DNA of 64,000 bases from Spirochaetaceae bacterium. Lineage in GTDB: Bacteria > Myxococcota_A > UBA9160 > UBA4427. The notes beneath the pieces are model-generated. The model saw nothing but the letters and a program-made list of their open reading frames with translations. It ran no database searches and was not told the DNA's origin. Position numbers and translations under genes: made by a program. The DNA is taken from the NCBI GenBank assembly GCA_020632655.1, contig JACKFD010000006.1, forward strand, positions 1 to 64,000, read 5' to 3'. Below, in pieces: positions 41,865 to 50,838 of the stretch (the stretch's first letter is position 1; each line of letters starts with the position of its first letter).

Positions 41865-42691
41865 CGCTCCGCCCGCGCGACCCGACCCACGCAGCGCTCC
41901 TCGAGCTGGCCCGCGAGCTCGCCGCGCGCGCGGGCGCGCTGCAACGCGAACGCTACGAGACGGGACTCTCGATCGAGACCAAGAGTGCCTCGATCGACCT
42001 GGTGACCGAGGTCGACCGCGCCTGCGAGCGACTGATCGTCGACGGCATCCGACGGGCGCGTCCCGACGACGTGATCCTCGCCGAGGAGGGCCTGGGCGGC
42101 GACGGCGCGAACGCGGGCGTGCGCTGGATCGTCGATCCCCTCGACGGGACGACGAACTTCGCCCATGGCTTCCCGCGCTTCTGCGTGTCGATCGGAGTCG
42201 AGGTCGAGGGGCGACGCACGGTCGGCGTCGTCCACGACCCGCTCCTCGGCGAGCGTTTCGAGGCCGTGCGTGACGAGGGCGCCTGGCTCGGTGCACGGCG
42301 GCTCCGGGTGTCACGCGAGACCGAGTTCGGCCGCGCCCTCGTCGCGACCGGCTTCGCCTACGACGTGCACGTGAGCGAGGACGACAACCTCGAGGCCTTC
42401 CGGCGCGTCGTGAAGCGCGCCCGGGGCATCCGCCGCGACGGCAGCGCGGCCCTCGACCTGTGTTATGTCGCCGCGGGGCGTCTCGACGGGTACTGGGAGC
42501 CGAAGCTCAAGCCCTGGGACGTGGCGGCGGGTCTCCTGCTCGTCGAGGAGGCAGGCGGCCGCACGAGCGACTTCGCGGGCGGCGCGGCGCCTGCGAGTGG
42601 CGTCGAGGTCGTGGCGACGAACGGCGCGCTGCACGGAGCGCTGCTCGAGGCGATCGGCGGGTCGGGTCGGGCGGACATGGGGCCGGCATGA
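41861..42691 (+). CDS. suhB: Inositol monophosphatase family protein
   Basis: 276 residues from GTG 41861, which overlaps the tatD stop as GTGA. Catalytic metal motifs: VILAEEGLGGD, RWIVDPLDGTTNFAHGFP and KLKPWDVAAGLLLVEEAGG. The Arg-Asp-Gly-Ser motif GIRRDGSAALDLCYVAAG is also present. It hydrolyses sugar or inositol phosphates; in some bacteria SuhB assists rRNA antitermination. Coupled to the HlyD-like gene downstream by ATGA. Confidence 0.93.
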   Translation: MTLRPRDPTHAALLELARELAARAGALQRERYETGLSIETKSASIDLVTEVDRACERLIVDGIRRARPDDVILAEEGLGGDGANAGVRWIVDPLDGTTNFAHGFPRFCVSIGVEVEGRRTVGVVHDPLLGERFEAVRDEGAWLGARRLRVSRETEFGRALVATGFAYDVHVSEDDNLEAFRRVVKRARGIRRDGSAALDLCYVAAGRLDGYWEPKLKPWDVAAGLLLVEEAGGRTSDFAGGAAPASGVEVVATNGALHGALLEAIGGSGRADMGPA

Positions 42692-43605
42692 GGCGCGGGG
42701 TGTCCTTACGAGCCGCGCGTGTCCACGCGCAGGCTGCACGCCGCGGACGGGTCTCGTCGGGTCTGCTCGGGGGACTCGTCGCCGCGGCGCTCGTGGGCGG
42801 CTGCCAGGACGAGGGCCCCCTCGTCCTCGTCGGCACCCTCGAGCGGACCCAGATCGAGCTCGTCGCGCCGGTCTCCGAGGAGATCGTCGAGATCCCGGTG
42901 GCCCGCGGCGACGAGGTCGAGGCGGGGCGGCTCGTGGCGCGGCTCGATGGGACGCTCTCGGAAGTCGAGGTGCGTCGGGCCGAGGCGGCCCTGGCCCGGG
43001 CACGCACGGCGGATCGCGTCGCCGCCCACGAGCTCGAACGAGCCCGCGAGCTCGCGCGCAAGCGCATCGCCTCCGAGCAGGCCCTCGAGCAGGCGGAGCT
43101 CGAGCGCGAAGCAGCCGCGGCCGCGTTGCTCGAGGCGCAGGCCGTGGTCGATGCGGCGCGCAAGCGGGCGCGCGACCTGTCGCTCCGCGCGCCGAGCCGC
43201 TGCGTGGTCGACCAGCTGCCCTACGAGCCGGGCGAGCGCGTGCCGGCGGGCGCGGTGCTCGCGGTGCTCGCGCGCCTCGAGCGTCCGTGGGTCCGCGTCT
43301 GGCTGCCGGAGCCCTGGCTCGCGGGGATCCGGCCGGGCGTCGAGGCAGAGGTGCGGCTCGATGGCTGGCCCGAGCCTCTGGAAGGCCGCGTGCTCGACGT
43401 GGCCCGCGAGCCGACCTTCACCCCCCACTACGCACTCACCGAACGCGAGCGCGCGCATCTCGCCTACGAGACCCGGATCGAGGTGCTGGCGGCGGATCCG
43501 AGGCTGCGCGCCGGTGTCCCGGCCAGCGTCCGCTTCCCGCTGCGCGAGGCGATCCCGAAGGCTTCGACTCCGGAGCCGGTGCCGAGCGCGGATCCGCGGC
43601 CGTGA
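42688..43605 (+). CDS. HlyD/membrane-fusion-type periplasmic lipoprotein
   Basis: 305 residues. The N-terminal head ends with a lipobox-like VAAALVGGC (Cys about 38). A barrel half (LVGTLERTQIELVAPVSEEI), a long helical hairpin (about 100-170, RAEAALARARTADRVAAHEL and RKRIASEQALEQAELEREAA) and the second barrel half (LRAPSRCVVDQLPYEPGERV) follow. It forms the periplasmic adaptor of the exporter made by the next two genes; ends overlap as GTGA. Confidence 0.9.
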   Translation: MRRGVSLRAARVHAQAARRGRVSSGLLGGLVAAALVGGCQDEGPLVLVGTLERTQIELVAPVSEEIVEIPVARGDEVEAGRLVARLDGTLSEVEVRRAEAALARARTADRVAAHELERARELARKRIASEQALEQAELEREAAAAALLEAQAVVDAARKRARDLSLRAPSRCVVDQLPYEPGERVPAGAVLAVLARLERPWVRVWLPEPWLAGIRPGVEAEVRLDGWPEPLEGRVLDVAREPTFTPHYALTERERAHLAYETRIEVLAADPRLRAGVPASVRFPLREAIPKASTPEPVPSADPRP

Positions 43606-44624
43606 CGCAGGGGGCGGATGCGGAGGAGGCCGAGCGCGACGCCGACGCGACGACCGACGCCGCCCCCGTGATCGAGACCCACGCCCTGACGCGCCGCTTC
43701 GGCGCCCGCGTCGCCGTCCGCGAGGTCGATCTCGTCGTGCGGCGCGGCGAGATCTTCGGCTGCATCGGGCCGAACGGCTCCGGGAAGTCGACGTTGATGC
43801 GCATGCTGCTCGGGCTGCTGCCGCCTTCGAGCGGGACGGCCCGGGTGCTGGGCTGCGAGGTGCCGCGTGACGCCGAGCGCCTGCGTGCGCGGGTCGGCTA
43901 CATGCCGCAACGCTTCTCGCTCTACGAGGAGCTGTCCGTGCGGGAGAACCTCGAGTTCGCCGCCGACGTCTTCGGTCTCTCCCGCCGCGCGCGGCAGGCC
44001 CGCGTCGCCGAGCAGCTCGCGGACTCGCGCCTCGAGGAGTACCGCGACACGCCGGCCGCCGCACTCTCCGGCGGCACGCGACAACGACTCGCCCTCGCTG
44101 CCGCCACGACCCATCGCCCCGAGCTGCTCGTGCTCGACGAGCCGACCGCCGGCGTCGATCCCCAGAGTCGACGCGACTTCTGGGCCGGCCTCTTCCAGCT
44201 GGCCGCGCACGGCGCGACGCTCTTCGTGTCGACGCACTACATGGACGAGGCCGTCCGATGCCATCGCGTCGGACTCTTCTCCGAAGGTCGACGCGTCGCT
44301 CTCGGCTCGCCGCGGTCGCTCGTCGGCACGCTCGCGGGACGGATCGTCGACGTCGACGCCGAACGGCCCGAGGACGCCCTCGCCCTGCTCGATCGCTCGC
44401 CCCACGTCGCGAGCGTGACCCAGCTCGGAGAGCGGCTCCACGTGCTCACTCGGGACGGGGCCGCGGGAGAGCCGATCGAAGACGTGGCCCGGGCGATCGA
44501 GGCGGAGCTCGAGGCGAGCGGGCTCGAAGCTTCGGTCGAGCCCGGCCAGGGCCAGCTCGAGGATCTCTTCGTCGACCGGCTCCGTGCTGCGGGGCGCGAC
44601 GAGGCGGGGGGCGGATCGCGATGA
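43602..44624 (+). CDS. ABC transporter ATP-binding protein (ABC-2 type exporter)
   Basis: About 340 residues from GTG 43602. Walker A GCIGPNGSGKST, Q-loop VGYMPQRFSLYEELS, signature AALSGGTRQRLALAAA and Walker B LLVLDEPTAGVDP. Its C-terminal extension (about 235-340) is the DUF4162-like part of CcmA/DrrA-type ATPases. It energises the permease that starts inside its last codon (ATGA). Probable multidrug or polymer exporter with the HlyD-like protein. Confidence 0.95.
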   Translation: MTQGADAEEAERDADATTDAAPVIETHALTRRFGARVAVREVDLVVRRGEIFGCIGPNGSGKSTLMRMLLGLLPPSSGTARVLGCEVPRDAERLRARVGYMPQRFSLYEELSVRENLEFAADVFGLSRRARQARVAEQLADSRLEEYRDTPAAALSGGTRQRLALAAATTHRPELLVLDEPTAGVDPQSRRDFWAGLFQLAAHGATLFVSTHYMDEAVRCHRVGLFSEGRRVALGSPRSLVGTLAGRIVDVDAERPEDALALLDRSPHVASVTQLGERLHVLTRDGAAGEPIEDVARAIEAELEASGLEASVEPGQGQLEDLFVDRLRAAGRDEAGGGSR

Positions 44625-45793
44625 GCTGGCTACCGCTCCGCCGGGTGATCGCGGTCGCACACAAGGAGTTCCGCCAGCTCGCCCGCGACCGCATGTCCCT
44701 CGCCTTCATCGTCGGCATCCCCGCCATGCAGCTCGTGCTCTTCGGCTACGCGATCAACCTCGACGTACGACACGTGCCGACGGGCGTGCTCGACCGATCG
44801 CAGAGCCCGCTCTCCCGCGAGCTCGTGGCGCGGCTCGACGCGAGTCAGACCTTCCGCGTCGAAGCGCAGGTCACGGACGAGCGGGAGGCCCTGCTCCGCC
44901 TGGAGTCGAGCGAGCTCGATGCCGTCGTGCTGATCCCGCCGGACTTCGAGCGCCGCCGGGCCCGCGGACGCGGCGCCGAGATCTCGATCCTGGCGGACGC
45001 GAGCAATCCGGCGGTCGCGGGTGCGATCACGCGCACGAGTCAGGGCCTCGAGGCCTGGCTGCGCGCGCGCCCCTCGGCCATATCCCGGGAGCGCGCCGCC
45101 GCCGGTCCCTCGAGCCGCCCGGGCCCCGAGGCCGACCTCGTGCACGATGCCTCGGTCGAGATCCACGTGATCCCCTTCTACAACCCGGAGCAGCGCACCG
45201 CGCTCTTCATCGTGCCCGGCCTGATCGGCGTCATCCTGACCATGACGATGATGCTGATGACCGCGCTGGCCCTCGTGCGCGAGCGGGAGCACGGCACCTT
45301 CGAGTTCTTGATCTCGACGCCGATCAGCCGCGTCGAGCTGATGATCGGCAAGGTCGTGCCCTACCTCGCGGTCGGACACGTGGAGGTCGCCGTCGTGCTC
45401 GGCCTCGGAGCCTGGCTCTTCGACATGCCGATCCGCGGATCGCTGGTCGACCTGGGCCTCGGCGCCCTGCCCTTCCTGGCGGCGATGCTCGCCCTCGGCC
45501 TCGCGATCTCCTCGCTCACGCGCACCCAGTTCCAGGCCACGCAGATGTCGTTCTTCGTGTTCATGCCGTCGATCCTGCTCTCGGGCTTCATGTTCCCCTT
45601 CGAGGCGATGCCTGCGCCCGCGCGGTGGATCGGCGAGGGGTTGCCCCTCACCCATTTCGTGCGCATAGCACGCGGCATCCTCGTGAAGGGCGCCGCGATC
45701 GGGAGCCTGCTCGACGAGGTCGTCGCTACCCTCGCGATCTTCGTCGGGGCCCTCGCCCTCGCGGTCGCGACCTTCCGCAAGCGGCTCGGCTAG
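44621..45793 (+). CDS. ABC-2 type transporter permease
   Basis: 390 residues. One N-terminal membrane helix (MSLAFIVGIPAMQLVLFGYA), a periplasmic domain (about 45-195), then five C-terminal helices including LIGVILTMTMMLMTALALVR, PYLAVGHVEVAVVLGLGAWL and SFFVFMPSILLSGFMFPFEA, the ABC-2 family pattern (YbhR/YhhJ-like). Last gene of the coupled run starting with holB. Confidence 0.95.
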   Translation: MSWLPLRRVIAVAHKEFRQLARDRMSLAFIVGIPAMQLVLFGYAINLDVRHVPTGVLDRSQSPLSRELVARLDASQTFRVEAQVTDEREALLRLESSELDAVVLIPPDFERRRARGRGAEISILADASNPAVAGAITRTSQGLEAWLRARPSAISRERAAAGPSSRPGPEADLVHDASVEIHVIPFYNPEQRTALFIVPGLIGVILTMTMMLMTALALVREREHGTFEFLISTPISRVELMIGKVVPYLAVGHVEVAVVLGLGAWLFDMPIRGSLVDLGLGALPFLAAMLALGLAISSLTRTQFQATQMSFFVFMPSILLSGFMFPFEAMPAPARWIGEGLPLTHFVRIARGILVKGAAIGSLLDEVVATLAIFVGALALAVATFRKRLG

Positions 45794-45817
45794 GGACGCC
45801 GGCGGCCGGAGGAGGAC

Positions 45818-47020
45818 ATGGCACTCCGAACCGATCTACTGATCCTCTTCGTGGCCGCCGTCGCGGCGGCCCTGCTCTTCTCGAAGCGCGTGCGGGAGTC
45901 CCCGAGCTGGATCGCGACGGTCACCCCCCTGGCCTCGATCATCGGCAGCGGATTCCTCGTCGTGGTCCCGCTGCTCGGCCGCGAGGAAGGCGCCTGGGCG
46001 CCGGCCTCGATGCTCGGCATCGTGCTCGTGGCCTACGCGATCGGGGCGGTGATCCGGCACAACATCCGGCACGTCGAGCCGCGCCTCGCGGCCGAGCACC
46101 CGCCGGTCTGGCTCGTGGCGGGCGAGCGACTCGCCGACGTCGCCCTCGTCACGGGCTACCTGATCAGCGTCACGTTCTATCTGCGCATCCTCGCGGCCTT
46201 CCTGCTGCAGGGCCTCGGCACGAACGGCACCTTCCGCGAGCGCCTCGTGACCTCGGCGATCCTCGTCGGCATCGGCGTCGTCGGACGGCTGCGCGGGCTG
46301 CGAGGCCTCGAGCGACTCGAGGAGCTCTCGGTGACGGCGAAGCTGGCCGTGATCGCGGCCCTGCTCTCGGGTCTCGCCCTCTACGACGTGGATGGCGCGC
46401 TCGCCCGGCTGATCGAGCTGCCGACCGGACCGCGACTCGGCCCCTGGGAGCAGATGCGGGTGCTCGGCGGCATGTTGCTGGTCGTGCAGGGCTTCGAGAC
46501 CTCGCGCTACCTCGGCGCGGACTACTCCGCCGAGACACGCATCGCGACGATGCGCAGGGCCCAGTGGATCGCGGGCAGCGTCTACGTCGTCTTCGTGTTC
46601 CTCGCGCTCCCGCTCATCCCCGACCTGCCCTCGAAGATCGACGAGACCGCGATCATCGACCTCTCGGGACACGTCGCAACGGTGCTGCCCTCGATGCTGA
46701 TCTTCGCCGCCGTGATGAGCCAGTTCAGTGCCGCGGTCGCAGACACGATCGGCGCCGGCGGGCTCGTGCCCGACGTGTCCCGGGGACGCGTCACGCAGAG
46801 ATGGGCCTACGTCGGGATCGTGATCGCGGCCCTCGTGCTGAACTGGACGGCGCAGATCTTCGAGATCATCGCCCTCGCCTCCCGCGCCTTCGCGCTCTAC
46901 TACCTGCTGCAATGCGCTCTGGCCTTCGGCGTCACGCGCTCCGCGCTGCGCCGGGTGGGCATCGCGATGCTCGGCGCGCTGCTGCTCTTCGTCGTGCTCT
47001 TCGCCGTCGCAGCGGGCTGA
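45818..47020 (+). CDS. APC-superfamily-like membrane transporter
   Basis: 400 residues with about eleven hydrophobic segments. The first ones, PLASIIGSGFLVVVPLLGRE, GSGF-type start and LVVQGFETSRYLGADYS, recall amino-acid/polyamine-type permeases. It begins with GGAGGA upstream of ATG 45818, 24 nt after the permease. Substrate unknown; distant family assignment only. Confidence 0.7.
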   Translation: MALRTDLLILFVAAVAAALLFSKRVRESPSWIATVTPLASIIGSGFLVVVPLLGREEGAWAPASMLGIVLVAYAIGAVIRHNIRHVEPRLAAEHPPVWLVAGERLADVALVTGYLISVTFYLRILAAFLLQGLGTNGTFRERLVTSAILVGIGVVGRLRGLRGLERLEELSVTAKLAVIAALLSGLALYDVDGALARLIELPTGPRLGPWEQMRVLGGMLLVVQGFETSRYLGADYSAETRIATMRRAQWIAGSVYVVFVFLALPLIPDLPSKIDETAIIDLSGHVATVLPSMLIFAAVMSQFSAAVADTIGAGGLVPDVSRGRVTQRWAYVGIVIAALVLNWTAQIFEIIALASRAFALYYLLQCALAFGVTRSALRRVGIAMLGALLLFVVLFAVAAG

Positions 47021-47041
47021 GACCCGAAGCACCGACCCGAT

Positions 47042-47713
47042 CTATCCCTCGCCACCCCGGATCGCCGCGCCGACGTAGACCGTCGCGAGGATCGCGAAGA
47101 TGTAGGCCTGCAGGATCCCGATCAGTACGTCGAGGGCCATCATCGGCATCGGCACCAGGAATCCCGTGAGCGCCACGAGCAGCGCCACCACGAGATGACC
47201 CGACATCATGTTCCCGAAGAGCCGGACCGAGAGCGCCAGGGTGCGCGACAGCTCGGTGACGAGGTGCAGCGGCGCGAGGAGCGGGTTCGGGCGCAGGTAG
47301 TCCGCGAGGTAGGCGCGCAGTCCGCGGGCGCGGATGCCGGCGACCGGGACGGCGAGGAAGACCACGACCGCGAGCGCGGAGGTGGTGGCGAGGCTCGCGG
47401 TGGGCGGGCTCACGCCGGGGAGCTGGCCCGCGAGATTGCAGCCCGCGATGAAGAGGAAGAGGCTGCCCGAGAGCGTCACGAGCGCGGGCTCCTCGCGACC
47501 CGCCACGTCCCGCACGAGCCCATCGAGCCACTCCACGGTCATCGACGCGAGCGCCCTCGTCCGGGTCGCCGGCGTCCGCGCCAGGCTCCGCCGGAGCCCG
47601 ATCGCGATCGCGAGGATCACGACGGAGACCGCGAGCGAGGTGAGCATGGTGGTCGTGACGGGCACGCCGAGCACGCTCGTGAGCGACGTCTCACCGAAGA
47701 TCTGCGTCTCCAT
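47042..47713 (-). CDS. atpB: N-ATPase subunit a
   Basis: 223 residues. Membrane subunit forming the ion half-channels. Stator arginine lies in LALSVRLFGNMMSGHLVVAL; other family marks are LFLFIAGCNLAGQLPGVSPP and FAILATVYVGAAIRGGEG. Last gene of the operon here; start lies 23 nt inside the atpQ-like gene. In the usual N-ATPase order it follows atpR, which is missing. Confidence 0.94.
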   Translation of the reverse strand: METQIFGETSLTSVLGVPVTTTMLTSLAVSVVILAIAIGLRRSLARTPATRTRALASMTVEWLDGLVRDVAGREEPALVTLSGSLFLFIAGCNLAGQLPGVSPPTASLATTSALAVVVFLAVPVAGIRARGLRAYLADYLRPNPLLAPLHLVTELSRTLALSVRLFGNMMSGHLVVALLVALTGFLVPMPMMALDVLIGILQAYIFAILATVYVGAAIRGGEG

Positions 47714-48065
47714 CGTCCGACTCCCCCTCCCGACTCCGATGCTCCCGAACGGCCCGCCACGCGACGACGCTGCCGAGCAGCGCGCCCGCGACGACCAGCA
47801 TCAGCGTGAATCGCACACCCGTCTCGAATCGAAGATCCAGTCGCCGCCCGAGCCAGACACCGGCGACCGTCGGCAGCACGATCGACCAGCCGACCGTGCC
47901 GAGGACCGAGAGCGAGCGCCAGAACGACGAGGCCGAAGGCTCGCGGCGTGCGAACCGGTCTAGGTCGCGCGAGACCGATCGTCGAGGATCCGGTCTGCCC
48001 GTCTCCCGCGGCGAAGGCGACGTCCCCTCTCGCCTCGACGGATGCGGCGGCTTCGGATCAGGCAT
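47691..48065 (-). CDS. atpQ: AtpQ/AtpI-AtpZ-like membrane protein of the N-ATPase operon
   Basis: 124 residues. A charged, Pro-rich head (about 1-48) is followed by two membrane helices: SLSVLGTVGWSIVLPTVAGVW and FTLMLVVAGALLGSVVAW with the GxxxGRRLD pattern of AtpI/AtpZ-type assembly proteins. It starts inside the atpC stop (ATGCCTGA, 8-nt overlap) and ends within the atpB start. Position identifies it as AtpQ. Confidence 0.82.
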   Translation of the reverse strand: MPDPKPPHPSRREGTSPSPRETGRPDPRRSVSRDLDRFARREPSASSFWRSLSVLGTVGWSIVLPTVAGVWLGRRLDLRFETGVRFTLMLVVAGALLGSVVAWRAVREHRSREGESDDGDADLR

Positions 48066-48501
48066 CCGGCGCTCCACCGCGCGAGGCGAATCCCGAGGCC
48101 GGCGTCCCGACGTCACCCATGCCGCGCAGCTCGCGCAGGATCCCCGTCTCGAGATGCTGGAGCGCATTGCGCAGGGCCACCTCTGCGCCGGGGCTCGCGA
48201 GCGCTTCGTCGAGTGCCTGTACGACGCGCGACGCGCTCTCCCCGACGACCGCGAGGGGCGTGAGCAGGACCCCTTCGTCCCGATCGCATCGCAGCAGCCC
48301 ACCGGCCGTCGCGAGGAAATGCAGGCCTGCCTCCCCCGCCGCGAGGACGAGGCCCGGCTCCACCACGAGCGCCGCCGGCTCGACGCGCGGCCGGATGCCC
48401 ACCTGCCCCGTGTCCGTCGGGACGCGCAGGGAATGGATCCGCTCGTCGAACACGCACGCGCGCGGCGTCCGTACGACCAGTCGCAGGCTCCGCTCAGGCA
48501 T
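48058..48501 (-). CDS. atpC: N-ATPase subunit epsilon
   Basis: 147 residues. The N-terminal beta sandwich carries LRLVVRTPRACVFDERIHSL, VPTDTGQVGIRPRVEPAALV and EAGLHFLATAGGLLRCDRDE; the C-terminal helices are less conserved, ending in a Gly/Ala tail. It links the rotor to the catalytic head. Overlaps atpD by 8 nt. Confidence 0.9.
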   Translation of the reverse strand: MPERSLRLVVRTPRACVFDERIHSLRVPTDTGQVGIRPRVEPAALVVEPGLVLAAGEAGLHFLATAGGLLRCDRDEGVLLTPLAVVGESASRVVQALDEALASPGAEVALRNALQHLETGILRELRGMGDVGTPASGFASRGGAPDA

Positions 48502-50008
48502 GACCGGCCCCCGCGTCGATCTCGGCGAGGCTCCCGATCATGAAGAGGTCCCGATCCGGCCGCCCGTCGACGCGCCCATCGAGGATCGCCGCGACGTCGT
48601 CCACGGTCGTCGCGATCGGCACCCGCCGACCGGGGCGTCCCGTGAAGGACTCGGTCACGTGGAAGGGCTGGGTGAAGTAGCTGCGCAGTCGTCGCGCGCG
48701 TCCGACCGTGACCCGATCCTCGGCGGAGAGCTCCTCCATGCCGAGCATCGAGATGATGTCGCGCAGCTCCTGGTAGCGACCGAGCACGCGGCGCGCCTCC
48801 TGCAGGGCCTCCTCGTGACGCGCGCCGATCACCTCGACGTCGAGGGCCTTCGACCAGGACGCGAGGGGATCGATCGCGGGATAGAGACCCTCGGCGGCGA
48901 TGTCGCGGGAGAGCACGAGGGCGCTGTCGAGATGCCAGAAGGCGTGGGTGATCGCCGGATCGGAGTAGTCGTCGGCGGGCACGTAGATCGCCTGCAGGGA
49001 GATCATGTCGCCGCGCCGGGTCGCCGTGATCCGCTCCTCGAGCTCGGCGAGATCGGCGGCCAGGGTCGGCTGGTAGCCGACGCGGGAGGGCATGCGGCCG
49101 AGCAGGCCGGAGACCTCCATGCCCGCCTGGACATACCGGTAGACATTGTCGACGACGAAGAGCACGTTGCCGCCCACGTCGTCCCGGAAGTGCTCGGCGA
49201 TCGCGAGGGCTGCGAAGCCGACGAGGACCCGCGCACCCGGCGGCTCCTTCATCTGCCCGAACACGAGCACCGAACGGTCCATCACGCCGCGGCTCTCGAG
49301 CTCCTCCCACAGCTCGAGCCCCTCGCGCGAGCGCTCGCCGATCCCCGCGAAGACGGCGACGCCCTCGAGCGACTCGATCGCGTTGTGGACGAACTCGGTG
49401 AGCACGACCGTCTTGCCGACCCCCGCGCCCCCGAACACCGCCGCCCGCCCGCCGTGCACGATCGGGCAGAAGAAGTCCACGACCTTGATGCCGGTCTCGT
49501 AGATCTCGCCGCCGCTGCGCCGCTCGGAGACGGAGGGCGGCGGCCGGCGCAGGGGCGCGCGGATCGGGCAATCGGGCGCGGGCCGCCCGTCGAGGGGCGT
49601 GCCATGGAGATCGATCACGCGACCGAGCAGGGCCTTGCCGACCGGCACCTCGAGCGGTCGACCCGCGGACTCGACGGGATCGCCCCGCCGCAGGCCACGC
49701 GTCGACTCGATCGCGATCACCCGGGCGGTGTGGACCCCCGCGTGCGCGATCACCTCGCCGCTCACGCGTCGGCCCGCCCGCGTGCGCGCTCGGACCCCGG
49801 CGCCGATCGGTGGGAGGCGCCCGTCGAATCGGATCTCGAGCACCGTGCCGCGGATCGAGATCACGCGCCCCGTGCTCCGCTCCCCCGCGTCGCGCCCCAG
49901 CCGCTGGTCTGCCTCGTCGCCTTCGGCATGCCTCACGAGGCCGCCCCACTCGTCCCCTTCGGCATGCCTCACTACGCCGCCTCCCTCGTCGTCTTCGGCA
50001 TGCCTCAC
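48494..50008 (-). CDS. atpD: N-ATPase catalytic subunit beta
   Basis: About 504 residues from GTG 50008. Walker A VFGGAGVGKTVVLTEF, Walker B region GNVLFVVDNVYRYVQAG, adenine-site loop LAELEERITATRRGDMISLQ and the DELSEED-like IISMLGMEELSAEDR. The first about 30 residues come from three 12-residue units VRHAE(D/G)DE. The start shown overlaps the atpG stop as GTGA; later GTG codons in the repeats (49972, 49936) are also possible. Confidence 0.95.
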   Translation of the reverse strand: MRHAEDDEGGGVVRHAEGDEWGGLVRHAEGDEADQRLGRDAGERSTGRVISIRGTVLEIRFDGRLPPIGAGVRARTRAGRRVSGEVIAHAGVHTARVIAIESTRGLRRGDPVESAGRPLEVPVGKALLGRVIDLHGTPLDGRPAPDCPIRAPLRRPPPSVSERRSGGEIYETGIKVVDFFCPIVHGGRAAVFGGAGVGKTVVLTEFVHNAIESLEGVAVFAGIGERSREGLELWEELESRGVMDRSVLVFGQMKEPPGARVLVGFAALAIAEHFRDDVGGNVLFVVDNVYRYVQAGMEVSGLLGRMPSRVGYQPTLAADLAELEERITATRRGDMISLQAIYVPADDYSDPAITHAFWHLDSALVLSRDIAAEGLYPAIDPLASWSKALDVEVIGARHEEALQEARRVLGRYQELRDIISMLGMEELSAEDRVTVGRARRLRSYFTQPFHVTESFTGRPGRRVPIATTVDDVAAILDGRVDGRPDRDLFMIGSLAEIDAGAGHA

Positions 50009-50018
50009 GAGACCGCCC
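49911..50018 (-). repeat. 36-bp tandem repeat at the atpG/atpD junction
   Basis: TTCGGCATGCCTCAC recurs at 49922, 49958 and 49994, 36 bp apart. On the minus strand each copy carries an in-frame GTG, and the outermost one overlaps the atpG stop, so the beta subunit gained a repetitive N-terminal extension. Confidence 0.93.
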
Positions 50019-50838
50019 CCCTCGTCGCCCGCGACGCCGCGACGACCTCGAGCACCTCCTGGGTCGACGTCTCGCGACGCAGGGACGCCACCTGCCGCCG
50101 CAGCTCGGCGATGCGCGAGGCGAGCCAGGATCGCGCGGCCTCGGCGGTGACGAGGCGCTTGCCGTGCTCCGACGCCAGCGCCTCGACGAGCGTCTCGTAG
50201 AGTGCGGCGTAGAGCAGCTCGCGCACGACGACGGCGTTCAGCGCTGCCCGACCGCACCAGGGCGAAGGCGCGAGCCCGGCCGTCGCGTCACCCGGTGCGA
50301 CCGGCAGGACCTGGACCCGTCGCGGCGTGTACCCGCCCGCCCCTTCGAAGCGCGCAGCGACCAGCCAGAGATCCCCCATCCGCCCGCCGCGGCGCAGCTC
50401 GAGCAGGGTGTCGACGAGCGGCAGGAGCACCGTCGTGAGTGCCCCGATGCTCGACGGCGATCGATCCACCGACTCGGGGACGACCCCCGCCCGCGCCAGG
50501 TGCGACACAGCCCGGTGTCCCAGGCAGAGGATCGGTCCGGGACCGATCGCCCCACGCAGCTCGAGGGCCTCCCGGACGAGCCGGGCGGTGTATTCGCCGA
50601 CGAGGCCGAGGTCCGCCGTGATCAGCACGATGCCGGGCGGTCCGGAGGACGTCGCCGCGAAGGGTCCGTCGAGCACGCTGCGAAAGCGCTCGACCTCCTC
50701 GCGGTAGCGGCGCACGCTGGCGAGCGGCTCGCGGGCCGTCCGGAAATGCTGCGCCGAGAGCGCGCGCAGCGCGGCGACCGACTCCTCGAGGGTCGACAGC
50801 GTGCGCAGCCGCCGCTCGAGCACCCGCTCCCGGCTCAC
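50005..50838 (-). CDS. atpG: N-ATPase subunit gamma
   Basis: 277 residues from GTG 50838 (GTGA overlap with atpA). It is the central shaft. N-terminal helix RRLRTLSTLEESVAALRAL, nucleotide-fold-like middle IVLITADLGLVGEYTARLVR, and C-terminal helix YETLVEALASEHGKRLVTAE. It is divergent from ordinary F-type gamma, as usual for N-ATPases. Confidence 0.9.
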   Translation of the reverse strand: MSRERVLERRLRTLSTLEESVAALRALSAQHFRTAREPLASVRRYREEVERFRSVLDGPFAATSSGPPGIVLITADLGLVGEYTARLVREALELRGAIGPGPILCLGHRAVSHLARAGVVPESVDRSPSSIGALTTVLLPLVDTLLELRRGGRMGDLWLVAARFEGAGGYTPRRVQVLPVAPGDATAGLAPSPWCGRAALNAVVVRELLYAALYETLVEALASEHGKRLVTAEAARSWLASRIAELRRQVASLRRETSTQEVLEVVAASRATRGAVS

